From the NCBI RefSeq assembly GCF_014268755.2, contig NZ_CP077093.1, positions 248,001 to 312,000 on the forward strand: 64,000 nt of DNA, in the 5' to 3' direction. A program made the position numbers and the translations under genes. This DNA is from Pseudomonas vanderleydeniana (lineage in GTDB: Bacteria > Pseudomonadota > Gammaproteobacteria > Pseudomonadales > Pseudomonadaceae). Positions within the stretch are counted from its first letter, which is position 1. Every line of letters begins with the position of its first letter. Below the pieces are notes generated by a model, which worked only from the letters and a program-made list of their open reading frames with translations, did no database searches and was not told where the DNA came from. This document shows, piece by piece, positions 18,687-28,039 of the stretch.

Positions 18687-19673
18687 TTATGTTTTGGTAG
18701 CGGCCCGGTTAAATGGGTTTGAATTCCAGAAGGAGGTAAGTTCACTGACTTTACCTTTGTTTATTACCCGTCTGTCGTCGACGAAATCGACCTGGGTCGA
18801 ATTTTTCTCTTTCAGAATATCTGTCAAGCGTGGACTAAGTTCGTCTTTGAATGTTTCATAAAATTTCTTCTCTATCGCGGCGGCAGACATCTGGGCAAGC
18901 GTTGGGTCTGAGTTGAATAGTTCATCGAACGCTCGGTCTGTGGCGTTTCCAGGGCTTATCCCGTTGTCAGGTCGGTCAGGAACCACCGCTGGCGGTTCGT
19001 TTAGGATGACCTGGACGCAAGCGTCAGGCTTGGGTTTTCGGGGTGGTTTGGGGGGCGCCAGCGCTTTGGGGACCGGGTTTTGCGGTGCGACAGGGCTCAG
19101 GACGCTGGCGGCTTCAGGTGGCGGGTCTGGTATGAACGGTGGCGGTTCGTCGTCATCGTCCCCTACAGCTCCGGAGTTGAGCATTTCATCAAAATTGATT
19201 TGGTTCAGGGTCTGTCGTTGACTCTTCTCCAAGCGCTCGACCATATCCTCAAGCCGCACTCTCTGGCCAGGGCTGGCAATGTTGTGCGACTTCGGGTTGA
19301 AGGGCGCTTTCGAATATCCACCATCGTTGAGTCCCAGTCTCATAGCCAGTTTTTTGGAAAAGCTGAGGCTACCGCTGACGATCCACTCATCATTTTTCCT
19401 CGAGTAATGCAGGAAGGCTTTCCCGGGCTGGTTTTCGACCTTTTCCAGTCGATGTTTGAGGACGATCTTTTGCAGCGGATCCTTGAGGTCTTTCATATCT
19501 GCATGTAGCTGTCTGAGAACTCCAAGCTGCTTGTTGGATTCCCTCTGATCGGGAGCGTTTTTTCCAGCCTGTATCTGCAGGCTGATCTTTGAGGCTTTTC
19601 CCGCGTGCTCGCTCTGCAACAGCCCAGGGAAAAGGGTTGGGAGACCTGATAGGGGGGCGAAGGGATGCATCAT
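18687..19673 (-). CDS. Unrecognised proline-rich protein, first gene of AT-rich island
   Basis: A protein of 328 residues from ATG 19673 (ATG 19670 and TTG 19694 are alternatives; no strong Shine-Dalgarno sequence). There is no cleavable signal peptide. The first acidic residue is E22 and the N-terminus is rich in Pro, Leu and Ser (MMHPFAPLSGLPTLFPG). Residues 30-155 are charged and helical. An acidic run (GDDDDE, 171-176) leads into a proline-rich region (177-240: EPPPFIPDPPPE, APPKPPRKPKP). A short motif occurs on each side of it: FDEMLNS (161-167) and FDELFNS (249-255). The layout resembles disordered interaction scaffolds, such as those of secreted effectors that recruit host proteins, but no family is recognised. 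AT-rich, between RcnB-like and trpA. Confidence 0.75.
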   Translation of the reverse strand: MMHPFAPLSGLPTLFPGLLQSEHAGKASKISLQIQAGKNAPDQRESNKQLGVLRQLHADMKDLKDPLQKIVLKHRLEKVENQPGKAFLHYSRKNDEWIVSGSLSFSKKLAMRLGLNDGGYSKAPFNPKSHNIASPGQRVRLEDMVERLEKSQRQTLNQINFDEMLNSGAVGDDDDEPPPFIPDPPPEAASVLSPVAPQNPVPKALAPPKPPRKPKPDACVQVILNEPPAVVPDRPDNGISPGNATDRAFDELFNSDPTLAQMSAAAIEKKFYETFKDELSPRLTDILKEKNSTQVDFVDDRRVINKGKVSELTSFWNSNPFNRAATKT

Positions 19674-19700
19674 GAGGGCCCATTCTGAGATCAAGACGAT

Positions 19701-19718
19701 CCAGTACCTGGGTACTGG
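19701..19718. promoter_or_regulatory. Perfect palindrome upstream of the AT-rich island
   Basis: CCAGTACCTGGGTACTGG: 8-bp inverted arms CCAGTACC/GGTACTGG around TG, 28 bp before the first island ATG. Wider GATC flanks extend the symmetry. It is well placed as an operator for a dimeric regulator; no regulator gene is adjacent. Confidence 0.45.
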
Positions 19719-19858
19719 CGCGATCCGCCGTTCAAAAGGGCGGTACGCGCGTCGAATGGTTGGCGCTTGAAGGCGTGTGCACTTCCATTAAACGCCCATT
19801 GCCGCTGAATCGGTTAGCACCTCTGAACACGGGGTAGGCAAAGGATTATTGCGCCCAC

Positions 19859-19893
19859 AAAAAAGGGCCTCGGTGCCGTAGCACTGAAGCCCC
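19859..19893 (-). terminator. Terminator of trpBA
   Basis: Read on the minus strand: GGGGCTTCAGTGC, loop TACG, GCACCGAGGCCC, then six T. This is a Rho-independent terminator about 25 bp after the trpA stop. Confidence 0.85.
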
Positions 19894-19917
19894 TGGGGGT
19901 CGCGAATGTTCGCTGGA

Positions 19918-20726
19918 TCAGTGGCGCGCGCTGCGCACGCCTTCCGCCAGTGCCGCGCACAGGCTCAGCACGCCGTCGACGGCCTGTTCGCCGGTCTCGG
20001 CCTTGGCAATCTGGTCGATCAGCGCCGAGCCGACCACCACGCCGTCCGCCAGGCGGGCGATGGCCGCAGCCTGTTCCGGTGTACGGATGCCGAAGCCGAT
20101 GCTGATCGGCAGGTCGGTGTGGCGACGCAGGCGGGTGACCGCCTCCTCGACGTGTTCCAGGGTGGCCGAACCGGCACCGGTCACGCCCGCGACCGAGACG
20201 TAGTAGACGAAGCCCGAACTGCCGTTCAGGACGGTCGGCAGGCGGCCGTCGTCGGTGGTCGGGGTGGTCAGGCGGATGAAGTCCAGGCCGGCGGCCTGGG
20301 CCGGGTCGCACAGTTCGCCGTTATGTTCCGGCGGCAGGTCGACCACGATCAGGCCATCGACACCGGCGGCCTTGGCCTCTTCGATGAAGCGTGCCACGCC
20401 GTAGTAGTGGATCGGGTTGAAGTAACCCATCAGCACCAGCGGGGTATCGTTGTTCTCGGCACGGAACTCGCGAACCATCTGCAGGGTTTTCGCCAGGTTC
20501 TGTTTGGCGGCCAGGGCGCGGATGTTCGCCAGCTGGATCGCCGGGCCGTCAGCCATTGGATCGGTGAAGGGCATGCCCAGCTCGATCACGTCGGCACCGG
20601 CCTTGGGCAGCCCCTTGAGGATCGCCAGGGAGGTGTCGTAGCCCGGGTCGCCGGCGGTGACGAAGGTCACCAGGGCGGCGCGGTTCTGTTGTTTCAGCTC
20701 GGCAAAGCGGGCTTGCAGGCGGCTCA

Positions 20727-20727
<1 letters not shown>
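19918..20727 (-). CDS. trpA: Tryptophan synthase alpha subunit
   Basis: Cleaves indole-3-glycerol phosphate to indole and glyceraldehyde 3-phosphate; the indole is channelled to TrpB. It is 269 residues, the family length. The catalytic Glu and Asp lie in [16 protein letters not shown] (about 48-63). The ATG at 20727 overlaps the trpB stop by one base (TGATG), showing translational coupling. It is the last gene of the trpBA operon and is followed by a terminator. Confidence 0.98.
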
Positions 20728-21990
<1,263 letters not shown>

Positions 21991-22057
21991 AACCACGACA
22001 GGCGCGGATGAAAACCGATAAGATCGCCACAACCTGTCAGGAAAACTCACAGATATC

Positions 22058-22951
22058 ATGAGCCGCGACCTGCCCCCGCTCAATGCCTTGCGCGCCTTCG
22101 AGGCCACCGCCCGCCTGAACAGCGTCAGCCAGGCTGCCGAACAGCTGCACGTGACCCATGGCGCGGTCAGCCGGCAGTTGAAGGTGCTTGAGGAGCATTT
22201 GGGGCTGAGCCTGTTCGTCAAGGATGGGCGTGGCCTGAAACTCACAGATGCCGGTATCCGTCTGCGCGATGCCAGCGCCGAGGCCTTCGAGCGGCTGCGC
22301 ACGGTCTGTGCCGAGCTGACCCGCGATTCTAGCGATGCGCCGTTCGTCCTCGGTTGTTCCGGCAGCCTGCTGGCGCGCTGGTTCATCCCGCGGCTCGGGC
22401 GGCTGAACGCCGACCTGCCGGACCTGCGCCTGCACCTGTCGGCCGGTGAAGGTGACCTGGACCCGCGCAAGCCGGGTCTCGATGCCCTGCTGCTGTTCGC
22501 CGAGCCGCCATGGCCGGCGGACATGCAGGTGCACGAGCTGGCCTGCGAGCGGATCGGCCCGGTGATGAGCCCGCACTTTTCCCGTTATGAGGCGTTGCGC
22601 ACGGCGCCGGCCCGCGCGCTGGTGGGCGAGCCGCTGCTGCATACCACTTCACGGCCGCAGGCGTGGCCGAGTTGGGCGCAAGGCAAGGGTGTCGACGTGG
22701 CCGACTTGAAGTATGGGCAGGGTTTCGAGCACCTGTACTACCTGCTGGAAGCGGCAGTGGCCGGGCTTGGCGTGGCGATCGCGCCACAGGCGCTGGTAGC
22801 GGACGACTTGCGCGCGGGTCGGCTGGTCGCACCGTGGGGTTTCAATGAAACCCCCGGGCGACTGGCCTTGTGGCTGCCGGGGCGCGCCGTGGACGGGCGC
22901 GCCCTGCAGCTGGCGCAGTGGCTCAAGGCCGAATTGGACAACGGCGCCTGA
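22058..22951 (+). CDS. trpI: LysR-type activator of trpBA
   Basis: A LysR-family regulator of 297 residues; helix-turn-helix at about 1-65 ([38 protein letters not shown]). It is divergent from trpB with 110 bp between starts. In pseudomonads TrpI activates trpBA in response to indoleglycerol phosphate. Position and length fit that gene exactly. It ends 6 bp before the convergent DUF883 gene. Confidence 0.93.
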   Translation: MSRDLPPLNALRAFEATARLNSVSQAAEQLHVTHGAVSRQLKVLEEHLGLSLFVKDGRGLKLTDAGIRLRDASAEAFERLRTVCAELTRDSSDAPFVLGCSGSLLARWFIPRLGRLNADLPDLRLHLSAGEGDLDPRKPGLDALLLFAEPPWPADMQVHELACERIGPVMSPHFSRYEALRTAPARALVGEPLLHTTSRPQAWPSWAQGKGVDVADLKYGQGFEHLYYLLEAAVAGLGVAIAPQALVADDLRAGRLVAPWGFNETPGRLALWLPGRAVDGRALQLAQWLKAELDNGA

Positions 22952-22957
22952 AGGGAC

Positions 22958-23284
22958 TCAATCCCCGCGCTTGCACAGCAGGTAGGCCGCCAGCAGCCCC
23001 AGGGCACCGACGGCCACGCCGGCCGTGGTCCAGGGATGTTCCTGGGCGTAGTCGCGGGTGGCGATCCCGGTCTCGCGGGTCTTGACCTTGACCTCCTCGT
23101 AGGCGTCGCTGAGCAGATGGCGCGAGTGCCGCAGGGCGCTCTCGGCGTTGCTCCTGAGCGCCTTGAGGGTCTTGCGCGACTCGTCCGAAGCGTCGTCCTT
23201 CAGGCTTTCCAGGGACTTGAGCAGGCTCTCGATCTCCGCTTCCATGCTTTGCAGTGCAGCTTTACGCAACGATGAACTGGCCAT
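22958..23284 (-). CDS. DUF883 (ElaB/YqjD-type) inner-membrane protein
   Basis: 108 residues from the ATG at 23284, which has GGAGAG five bases upstream (the frame stays open further but without a start signal). A charged helical region (about 10-80) is followed by the family HPWTTAGVAVGALGLLAAYL tail anchor near the C-terminus (about 83-104) and a basic end. E. coli ElaB and YqjD are tail-anchored, stationary-phase, ribosome-associated proteins; by family this may behave similarly. Convergent with trpI. Confidence 0.88.
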   Translation of the reverse strand: MASSSLRKAALQSMEAEIESLLKSLESLKDDASDESRKTLKALRSNAESALRHSRHLLSDAYEEVKVKTRETGIATRDYAQEHPWTTAGVAVGALGLLAAYLLCKRGD

Positions 23285-23445
23285 ATCGGCTCTCCTCTCA
23301 GTGATGGATGGCGTATGAGAGGTCCGACTGCACCGGTTGGAGAAAGTGCAGAAAATCTGCAAACCGCTGTTCGGGCCCTGGTTCCGGCCCCCTGGAGAAT
23401 CACTGCTAGGCTGTCCCTGAAGCCTTAAAGCCCAAGGAGAACAGC

Positions 23446-23661
23446 ATGAGTGACCATCACACCTACAAGAAGATCGAACTGGTCGGTTCCTCGCCCAACA
23501 GCATCGAGGAAGCGATCAACAACGCCCTGGCCGAGGCCGGCAAGAGCCTCAAGCACCTGGAGTGGTTCGAGGTCGTGGACACCCGCGGCCACATCCGTGA
23601 CAACAAGGCGGCGCACTTCCAGGTGACGCTCAAGGTCGGGTTCAAGATCGCCAACAGTTGA
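23446..23661 (+). CDS. Dodecin
   Basis: 71-residue dodecameric flavin-binding protein thought to buffer and store FMN or riboflavin. The family signature is clear: [20 protein letters not shown] at the N-terminus, the flavin-stacking tryptophan in LEWFEV (about residue 39), and FQVTLKVGF at the end. AAGGAGA precedes the ATG at 23446. It has its own terminator at 23742-23773. Confidence 0.93.
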   Translation: MSDHHTYKKIELVGSSPNSIEEAINNALAEAGKSLKHLEWFEVVDTRGHIRDNKAAHFQVTLKVGFKIANS

Positions 23662-23741
23662 GCAAATGCTGGCCAATGTGAACTAGTGCACTGGCCGACT
23701 GCCATAATGATTGCTATACAGAGGGCTCCATCAAGCCTCAT

Positions 23742-23773
23742 GTGCGTCGCCCAAAAGCCGACGCACTTTTTTT
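23742..23773 (+). terminator. Rho-independent terminator between dodecin and DUF1161 genes
   Basis: GTGCGTCG, loop, CGACGCAC, then seven T. It lies 80 bp after dodecin and 24 bp before the DUF1161 start. Promoter-like CATAAT/TATACA hexamers at 23702-23719 lie upstream of it, so it could also attenuate a DUF1161 transcript. Confidence 0.8.
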
Positions 23774-23796
23774 GATCCGACCAGGGAATGTGACCG

Positions 23797-24030
23797 ATGA
23801 AGAAGCTGATGTTGGCGCTGGGTTTGTTGAGTATCGCGGGAACGACCCTTGCGGCCGGAAAGCCATGCGAAGAGCTGGAAAGGGAGATCAAGGACAAGCT
23901 GGAGGCCAAGGGCGTGCACGGCTATGCACTGCAGATCCTCGACCGCGCCACCGGCGAGAAAGGCGCCGATGGCAAGGTGGTAGCTACCTGTGAAGGCGGC
24001 ACCAAGGTCATCACCTACAAGCGCAAGTAA
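23797..24030 (+). CDS. DUF1161 family exported protein, copy 1
   Basis: 77 residues: signal peptide (MKKLMLALGLLSIAGTTLAA) then a small domain with two cysteines (PCEELE near residue 24 and TCEGGTKVI near 68) that could form a disulfide in the periplasm. Function unknown. A paralogue with the same layout is at 25927-26166. A terminator hairpin stands directly upstream and another follows. Confidence 0.9.
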   Translation: MKKLMLALGLLSIAGTTLAAGKPCEELEREIKDKLEAKGVHGYALQILDRATGEKGADGKVVATCEGGTKVITYKRK

Positions 24031-24047
24031 GCGCGAGCAGGATCAGG

Positions 24048-24071
24048 GCCGGCGCAAGGCGCCGGCTTTTT
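24048..24071 (+). terminator. Strong Rho-independent terminator
   Basis: GCCGGCGC, loop AAG, GCGCCGGC, then five T. It serves DUF1161 copy 1; the convergent LLM oxidoreductase stop follows 13 bp later. Confidence 0.92.
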
Positions 24072-24083
24072 CTTGGGCGTCGA

Positions 24084-25091
24084 TCAGGCTTCGCCCTTCA
24101 TCACCCGCGACAGCAGCTCGTAGGAGTGCAGCCGATCGGCGTGTTCGTACAGGTCACAGGTGAAGATCAGCTCGTCGGCCTGGGTCTGTTCGACCAGTAC
24201 TTCCAGGCGGGCACGGATCTTCTGTGGGCTGCCGACCATCGCCAGGCCGAGGAAACTGGACACGGCTTCTTTCTCATGGGGCAGCCACAGGCCGTCCATG
24301 CTCTGCACCGGAGGTCGTTGCACCAGGCTCTGGCCACGCATCAGCGCGAGGATGCGCTGGTAGACCGAGGTCGCCAGGTAGTCGGCCTGCTCGTCGGTGT
24401 CGGCCGCCACCAGCGGTACGCCGAGCATCACGTAGGGCTTGTCGAGGACGTCCGAGGGCTTGAAGTGGTTGCGATAGACGCGGATCGCCTCATGCATGTA
24501 GCGCGGGGCGAAATGCGAGGCGAAGGCGTACGGCAGGCCGCGCTCGCCGGCCAGTTGCGCACTGAACAGGCTCGAACCGAGCAGCCAGACCGGGACCTGG
24601 GTGCCGGTACCGGGCACGGCGATCACACGCTGGTCGGGGGTGCGCGGGCCGAGGTACTTCATCAGCTCGGCGACGTCTTCCGGGAAGTCGTCGGAACTGC
24701 CCGAACGCTCGCGGCGCAGGGCGTGGGCGGTCATCTGGTCGGAACCGGGCGCGCGGCCCAGGCCGAGGTCGATCCGGCCCGGATAGAGGCTCTCCAGGGT
24801 GCCGAACTGTTCGGCGATCACCAGCGGCGCGTGGTTGGGCAACATCACCCCGCCGGAGCCGACGCGGATGCTCGAGGTGCCGCCGGCGAGGTAGGCCAAC
24901 AGCACCGAGGTGGCCGAACTGGCGATACCGTCCATGTTGTGGTGCTCGGCCACCCAGAAGCGGGTGAAGCCGCATTTCTCCACGTGCCGGGCCAGGTCCA
25001 GCGAGTTGCGCAGCGACTGTGCGGGGCCGCCGTCCTGGCGCACGGGCACCAGGTCGAGGGTGGAAAACTTGACGTCGGACAAGCGCTTCAT
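24084..25091 (-). CDS. LLM-class flavin-dependent oxidoreductase
   Basis: A luciferase-like (bacterial luciferase fold) flavin monooxygenase of 335 residues. It has [10 protein letters not shown] near the N-terminus, the [12 protein letters not shown] stretch (about 48-59) and the flavin-contact region [21 protein letters not shown] (split here: [10 protein letters not shown] at about 76-85). The YhbW/MsnO8-like subgroup is likely, and the substrate is unknown. Monocistronic; convergent with DUF1161 copy 1 and divergent from osmC. Confidence 0.85.
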   Translation of the reverse strand: MKRLSDVKFSTLDLVPVRQDGGPAQSLRNSLDLARHVEKCGFTRFWVAEHHNMDGIASSATSVLLAYLAGGTSSIRVGSGGVMLPNHAPLVIAEQFGTLESLYPGRIDLGLGRAPGSDQMTAHALRRERSGSSDDFPEDVAELMKYLGPRTPDQRVIAVPGTGTQVPVWLLGSSLFSAQLAGERGLPYAFASHFAPRYMHEAIRVYRNHFKPSDVLDKPYVMLGVPLVAADTDEQADYLATSVYQRILALMRGQSLVQRPPVQSMDGLWLPHEKEAVSSFLGLAMVGSPQKIRARLEVLVEQTQADELIFTCDLYEHADRLHSYELLSRVMKGEA

Positions 25092-25236
25092 AAGCCTGTT
25101 ACTCCTTTTTGAGGGACAGGTTTGCGAGGCGCGGCGAAGGACCTGTCGATGCTCTGGGCAATATGGGCATATACCCGAGTTTCAAGAGCAGTCTGAATTT
25201 TTAGCCTGCAGAAATCAAAGACAACTCCTACAAGAT

Positions 25237-25264
25237 GAACTTTGAGGTACCGACTATCCTCAAA
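25237..25264 (+). promoter_or_regulatory. AlgU (sigma-22)-type promoter of osmC
   Basis: GAACTT, 17 bp spacer, TCAAA. It matches the AlgU/RpoE consensus GAACTT-N16/17-TCNRA and predicts a start near 25271, about 40 bases before the osmC ATG. OsmC-type genes are known members of the AlgU regulon in P. aeruginosa. Confidence 0.6.
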
Positions 25265-25309
25265 ATTTTCGTCTGGCGCGAACCTGCGCCGGCTCTTTAG
25301 GAGGCTGTG

Positions 25310-25741
25310 ATGAGTATCAAGAAGAAAGCATCGGCTCACTGGGAAGGCGACCTGAAAACCGGCATCGGCTCCATCTCCACCGAAACCGGCGTGCTGCGCG
25401 AGGCACCCTACGGCTTCAAGGCGCGTTTCGAGGGTGGACGTGGCACCAACCCGGAAGAACTGATCGGCGCGGCCCATGCCGGCTGCTTTTCCATGGCCTT
25501 TTCGATGATCCTCGGCGAGGCCGGGCTCAAGGCCGACAGCATCGATACCAACGCCGAGGTGACGCTGGACCAGGTCGATGGCGGTTTCGCCATTACCGCG
25601 GTACACCTGATCCTCAAGGCGAAGATCCCCGGTGCCAGCCAGCAGCAGTTCGATGAACTGAGCCGGAAGGCCAAGGAAGGCTGCCCGGTGTCCAAGGTGC
25701 TGAACGCGAAGATCAGCCTGGACGCGACGCTGCTGGGCTGA
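25310..25741 (+). CDS. osmC: Organic hydroperoxide/osmotic stress protein OsmC
   Basis: Thiol peroxidase that reduces organic hydroperoxides. From ATG 25310 (five bases after a perfect AGGAGG; the in-frame GTG at 25307 is too close) it is 143 residues. The two catalytic cysteines are C59 (GAAHAGCFSMAFSM) and C124 (KAKEGCPVSKVL). An AlgU-type promoter is directly upstream and a palindrome follows the stop. Confidence 0.94.
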   Translation: MSIKKKASAHWEGDLKTGIGSISTETGVLREAPYGFKARFEGGRGTNPEELIGAAHAGCFSMAFSMILGEAGLKADSIDTNAEVTLDQVDGGFAITAVHLILKAKIPGASQQQFDELSRKAKEGCPVSKVLNAKISLDATLLG

Positions 25742-25766
25742 TCCGCAGCCCTGCCCTGCCGTTATG

Positions 25767-25811
25767 GAGGCAGTCAATCCTGTGGGAGCCGGCTCCCACA
25801 ATGACTGCCTC
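25767..25811. repeat. Compact palindrome after osmC
   Basis: Outer arms GAGGCAGTCA and TGACTGCCTC, inner arms TGTGGGAGCC and GGCTCCCACA. One symmetrical hairpin, probably a 3' structure for osmC. Confidence 0.8.
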
Positions 25812-25835
25812 TGCTTCAGGTTGTGAGGCGAGTCA

Positions 25836-25863
25836 GAACTTGGTTCTGCGGTTTGTGGTCGAA
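25836..25863 (+). promoter_or_regulatory. AlgU-type promoter of DUF1161 copy 2
   Basis: GAACTT, 17 bp spacer, TCGAA. Same spacing as the osmC promoter 0.6 kb upstream. Predicted start near 25870, about 57 bases before the ATG. Confidence 0.5.
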
Positions 25864-25926
25864 TCAGCATGCGGCAACTGATTGCGTACGCCCTTGCGAC
25901 GCGTTGCCGCCAGAAGGAGTCTGATC

Positions 25927-26166
25927 ATGAAACGTATTGCCCTGGGTATTTTCTGTTGCGTACTGGCGGCGCAGGCACTGGCGGCCCCGAAGGACTGCCA
26001 GGAGTTGAAGAGTGAGATCGAGGTGAAGATCCAGGCCAACGCCGTGCCCTCCTACACCCTGGAAATCGTCTCCCGGGAGGAGGCTGAGAAGCATGATGTC
26101 GCCATGGTGGTTGGCACTTGCGAGAACGGCACCAAGGCGATCATCTACCAGAAGAACGACGCCTGA
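25927..26166 (+). CDS. DUF1161 family exported protein, copy 2
   Basis: 79 residues from ATG 25927 (AAGGAG eight bases upstream). Signal peptide about 1-20 (MKRIALGIFCCVLAAQALAA), then the DUF1161 domain with cysteines in KDCQELK and GTCENGTKAI. It is a diverged paralogue of the 23797 gene with identical architecture. The upstream promoter resembles AlgU sites, which suggests envelope-stress induction; function unknown. Convergent with the lipoprotein gene, 3 bp apart. Confidence 0.88.
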   Translation: MKRIALGIFCCVLAAQALAAPKDCQELKSEIEVKIQANAVPSYTLEIVSREEAEKHDVAMVVGTCENGTKAIIYQKNDA

Positions 26167-26169
26167 TCC

Positions 26170-26583
26170 CTACGGGATGCAGATCACCCGCTCATCCGAG
26201 GCGATCTGCACGCCCTTGTCGTCGTATAGCCGGGCACTGGCCTGGAAGCCAAGGGCAACACCCTCCAGGTGATAACGCCGGCCGGCCTCGAAGTTCGGGT
26301 AGCTCATGCTGATGTAGCAGATCCGCTGCAGCGGATCGGTGTTCATCGCCATGCCGCCGATGTACACGTCGTAGTCGAAGCGTACGGTCAGTTCATGGGC
26401 TCCCGGTGACACCTGGAAGAAGCGCCCGTCGTCGAGACGCTGTTTGTCCAGGGTTTCGGCCATGACCAGGGTGCCGGTATGCGTGCCCAGGTCGATCCAG
26501 GCCATGTTTGGGTCGACCGCCGGCAATGGTCCGGCACAGCCGCCGAGACTGGCGAGGACAAGGAAGGTAAGCAGCTTGCGCAT
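26170..26583 (-). CDS. Predicted outer-membrane lipoprotein
   Basis: 137 residues from the ATG at 26583. A lipobox LGGC puts the acylated cysteine at C16 after a 15-residue signal. The rest is a small beta-rich domain (HELTVRFDYDVYIGG, CYISMSYPNFEAGRRYHLEG). This layout is common among Pseudomonas lipoproteins of unknown function that carry a surface sensor-like beta domain. No partner in the neighbourhood is evident. Divergent from the aminopeptidase gene. Confidence 0.8.
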   Translation of the reverse strand: MRKLLTFLVLASLGGCAGPLPAVDPNMAWIDLGTHTGTLVMAETLDKQRLDDGRFFQVSPGAHELTVRFDYDVYIGGMAMNTDPLQRICYISMSYPNFEAGRRYHLEGVALGFQASARLYDDKGVQIASDERVICIP

Positions 26584-26707
26584 GATGGAATTCGCTCGGT
26601 GATAGGGGCTCAGCATACCTGTGATCGACGCTTGCGCCCGAGGATGGCGAATCATTCATGGAACATTTTTCGTTCCACGCGATAGTCTTGCCGCACACCC
26701 CGACTGG

Positions 26708-27796
26708 ATGATCCGCATGCCGCACCGGCCACTCGTTCCCATTCTACGCCTTGGGCTGGCAGGTCTGCTGCTGCTCGTGGGGGGTTGCAGCAGCCTGGAC
26801 TACTACAGCCAGCTGGCCAGCGGGCAACTGGGTCTCCTGCGCGCCCGTGAACCGGTGGCCGAGGTGATCGCCGACCCCAGCCGGCCGCAGGCGTTGCGCG
26901 AACACCTGCTCCATGCCCAGCAGGCGCGGGCCTTTGCCAGCGAACACCTGCACCTGCCGGACAACCGCAGTTACCGGCTGTATGCCGATATCAAGCGACC
27001 CTATGTGGTGTGGAATGTGTTCGCCACGCCGGAGTTTTCCCTGACGCCGCAAAGCCACTGTTTCCCCATCGCCGGCTGTGTCGCCTATCGCGGCTACTAC
27101 AGCCAGGGTGCGGCTCGTGGCGAGGCCGCCGTGCAGCGCCAGCAGGGCCTGGACGTTTACATCGGCGGGGTCGAGGCCTACTCGACGCTGGGCTGGTTCG
27201 ACGACCCGATCCTCAGTTCGATGATGAATTGGGGCGAGGAGCGCCTGGCAACGCTGATCTTCCATGAGCTGGCGCACCAGCGTTTCTATGTGAAGGACGA
27301 CACCGAGTTCAACGAGTCCTACGCCAACTTCGTCGAGCAGGAAGGCACCCGCCAATGGCGTGCGGCACGGGGGTTGCCGACGACCCTGGGCAACGAGACG
27401 CAGCAGAAGGATCAGTTCATCACGCTGGTGCTGGAGACCCGCAAGCGCTTGCAGGCGCTCTACGCGCTACCGCTGCCGGCCGAGCAGATGCGCGCGCGCA
27501 AGGCCGCCGAGTTCGAGCGGCTGCGCCAGGAATACCGGCGCTTGCAGGCGACACAATGGGCCGGCGACAAGCGCTACGACGGCTGGATCAATACCCCGCT
27601 GAACAATGCCAAGCTGCTGCCGTTCGGGCTGTATGACCAGTGGGTGCCGGCGTTTGCCGCGTTGTTCAAACAGGTCAACGGCGATTGGCCGGCGTTTTTC
27701 ACGGCGGTCGAGAAGCTGGGTGGTCTGCCGGCGGATGAGCGCCGGGCGGCGTTGCAAAAGTTGATGGATGGCCGCCAGCACGCTCGATTGAGATGA
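26708..27796 (+). CDS. Predicted zinc aminopeptidase lipoprotein (PF10023-type)
   Basis: 362 residues from ATG 26708; ATG 26717 is an alternative and neither has a strong ribosome site. Signal peptide with lipobox VGGC (C27). A gluzincin-like motif HELAHQ begins at H186, and the following NESYANFVEQEG supplies the candidate third ligand Glu. This matches a family annotated as predicted aminopeptidases anchored in the outer membrane; substrate unknown. Followed by a REP unit that probably ends the transcript. Confidence 0.85.
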   Translation: MIRMPHRPLVPILRLGLAGLLLLVGGCSSLDYYSQLASGQLGLLRAREPVAEVIADPSRPQALREHLLHAQQARAFASEHLHLPDNRSYRLYADIKRPYVVWNVFATPEFSLTPQSHCFPIAGCVAYRGYYSQGAARGEAAVQRQQGLDVYIGGVEAYSTLGWFDDPILSSMMNWGEERLATLIFHELAHQRFYVKDDTEFNESYANFVEQEGTRQWRAARGLPTTLGNETQQKDQFITLVLETRKRLQALYALPLPAEQMRARKAAEFERLRQEYRRLQATQWAGDKRYDGWINTPLNNAKLLPFGLYDQWVPAFAALFKQVNGDWPAFFTAVEKLGGLPADERRAALQKLMDGRQHARLR

Positions 27797-27805
27797 GCGG
27801 GCATG

Positions 27806-27953
27806 TGTGGCGAGCGGGCTTGTCGGGACGCCGCACCGCCGCGCTGGGGCGCAAGGCGCCCCCAAACCTGGTAACCAAGACTTGCCTGACACACCGAATG
27901 CCCTGGATTCAGGGCCGCTCCGCAGCCCAACGCGGGCAAGCCCGCTCGCCACA
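27806..27953. repeat. REP unit of the 7.0 kb type
   Basis: GTGGCGAGCGGGCTTGTCGG and its inverted arm CAAGCCCGCTCGCCACA enclose CGCACCGCCGCGCTGGGGCG and a GGGCCGCTCCGCAGCCC pair. A partial REP (GTGGGAGCGGGCTTGCCCGC) follows at 28005-28024. Together they fill the 243 bp gap between the convergent aminopeptidase and HAD genes. Confidence 0.85.
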
Positions 27954-28039
27954 GGAATCTGCAAGAGCCACGGTGCCGTGGCGTTACAGGAACGCGCGGT
28001 CATTGTGGGAGCGGGCTTGCCCGCGAAAAGGGCGACGCG

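Noticed and set aside
19770..19800. Possible HrpL (hrp) box upstream of the AT-rich island: GGAAGT, 17 bases, CCAACCA on the minus strand
   Set aside because: Mismatches to GGAACC-N15/16-CCACNNA in both halves and the spacer is too long. It is not enough to claim type III secretion control.
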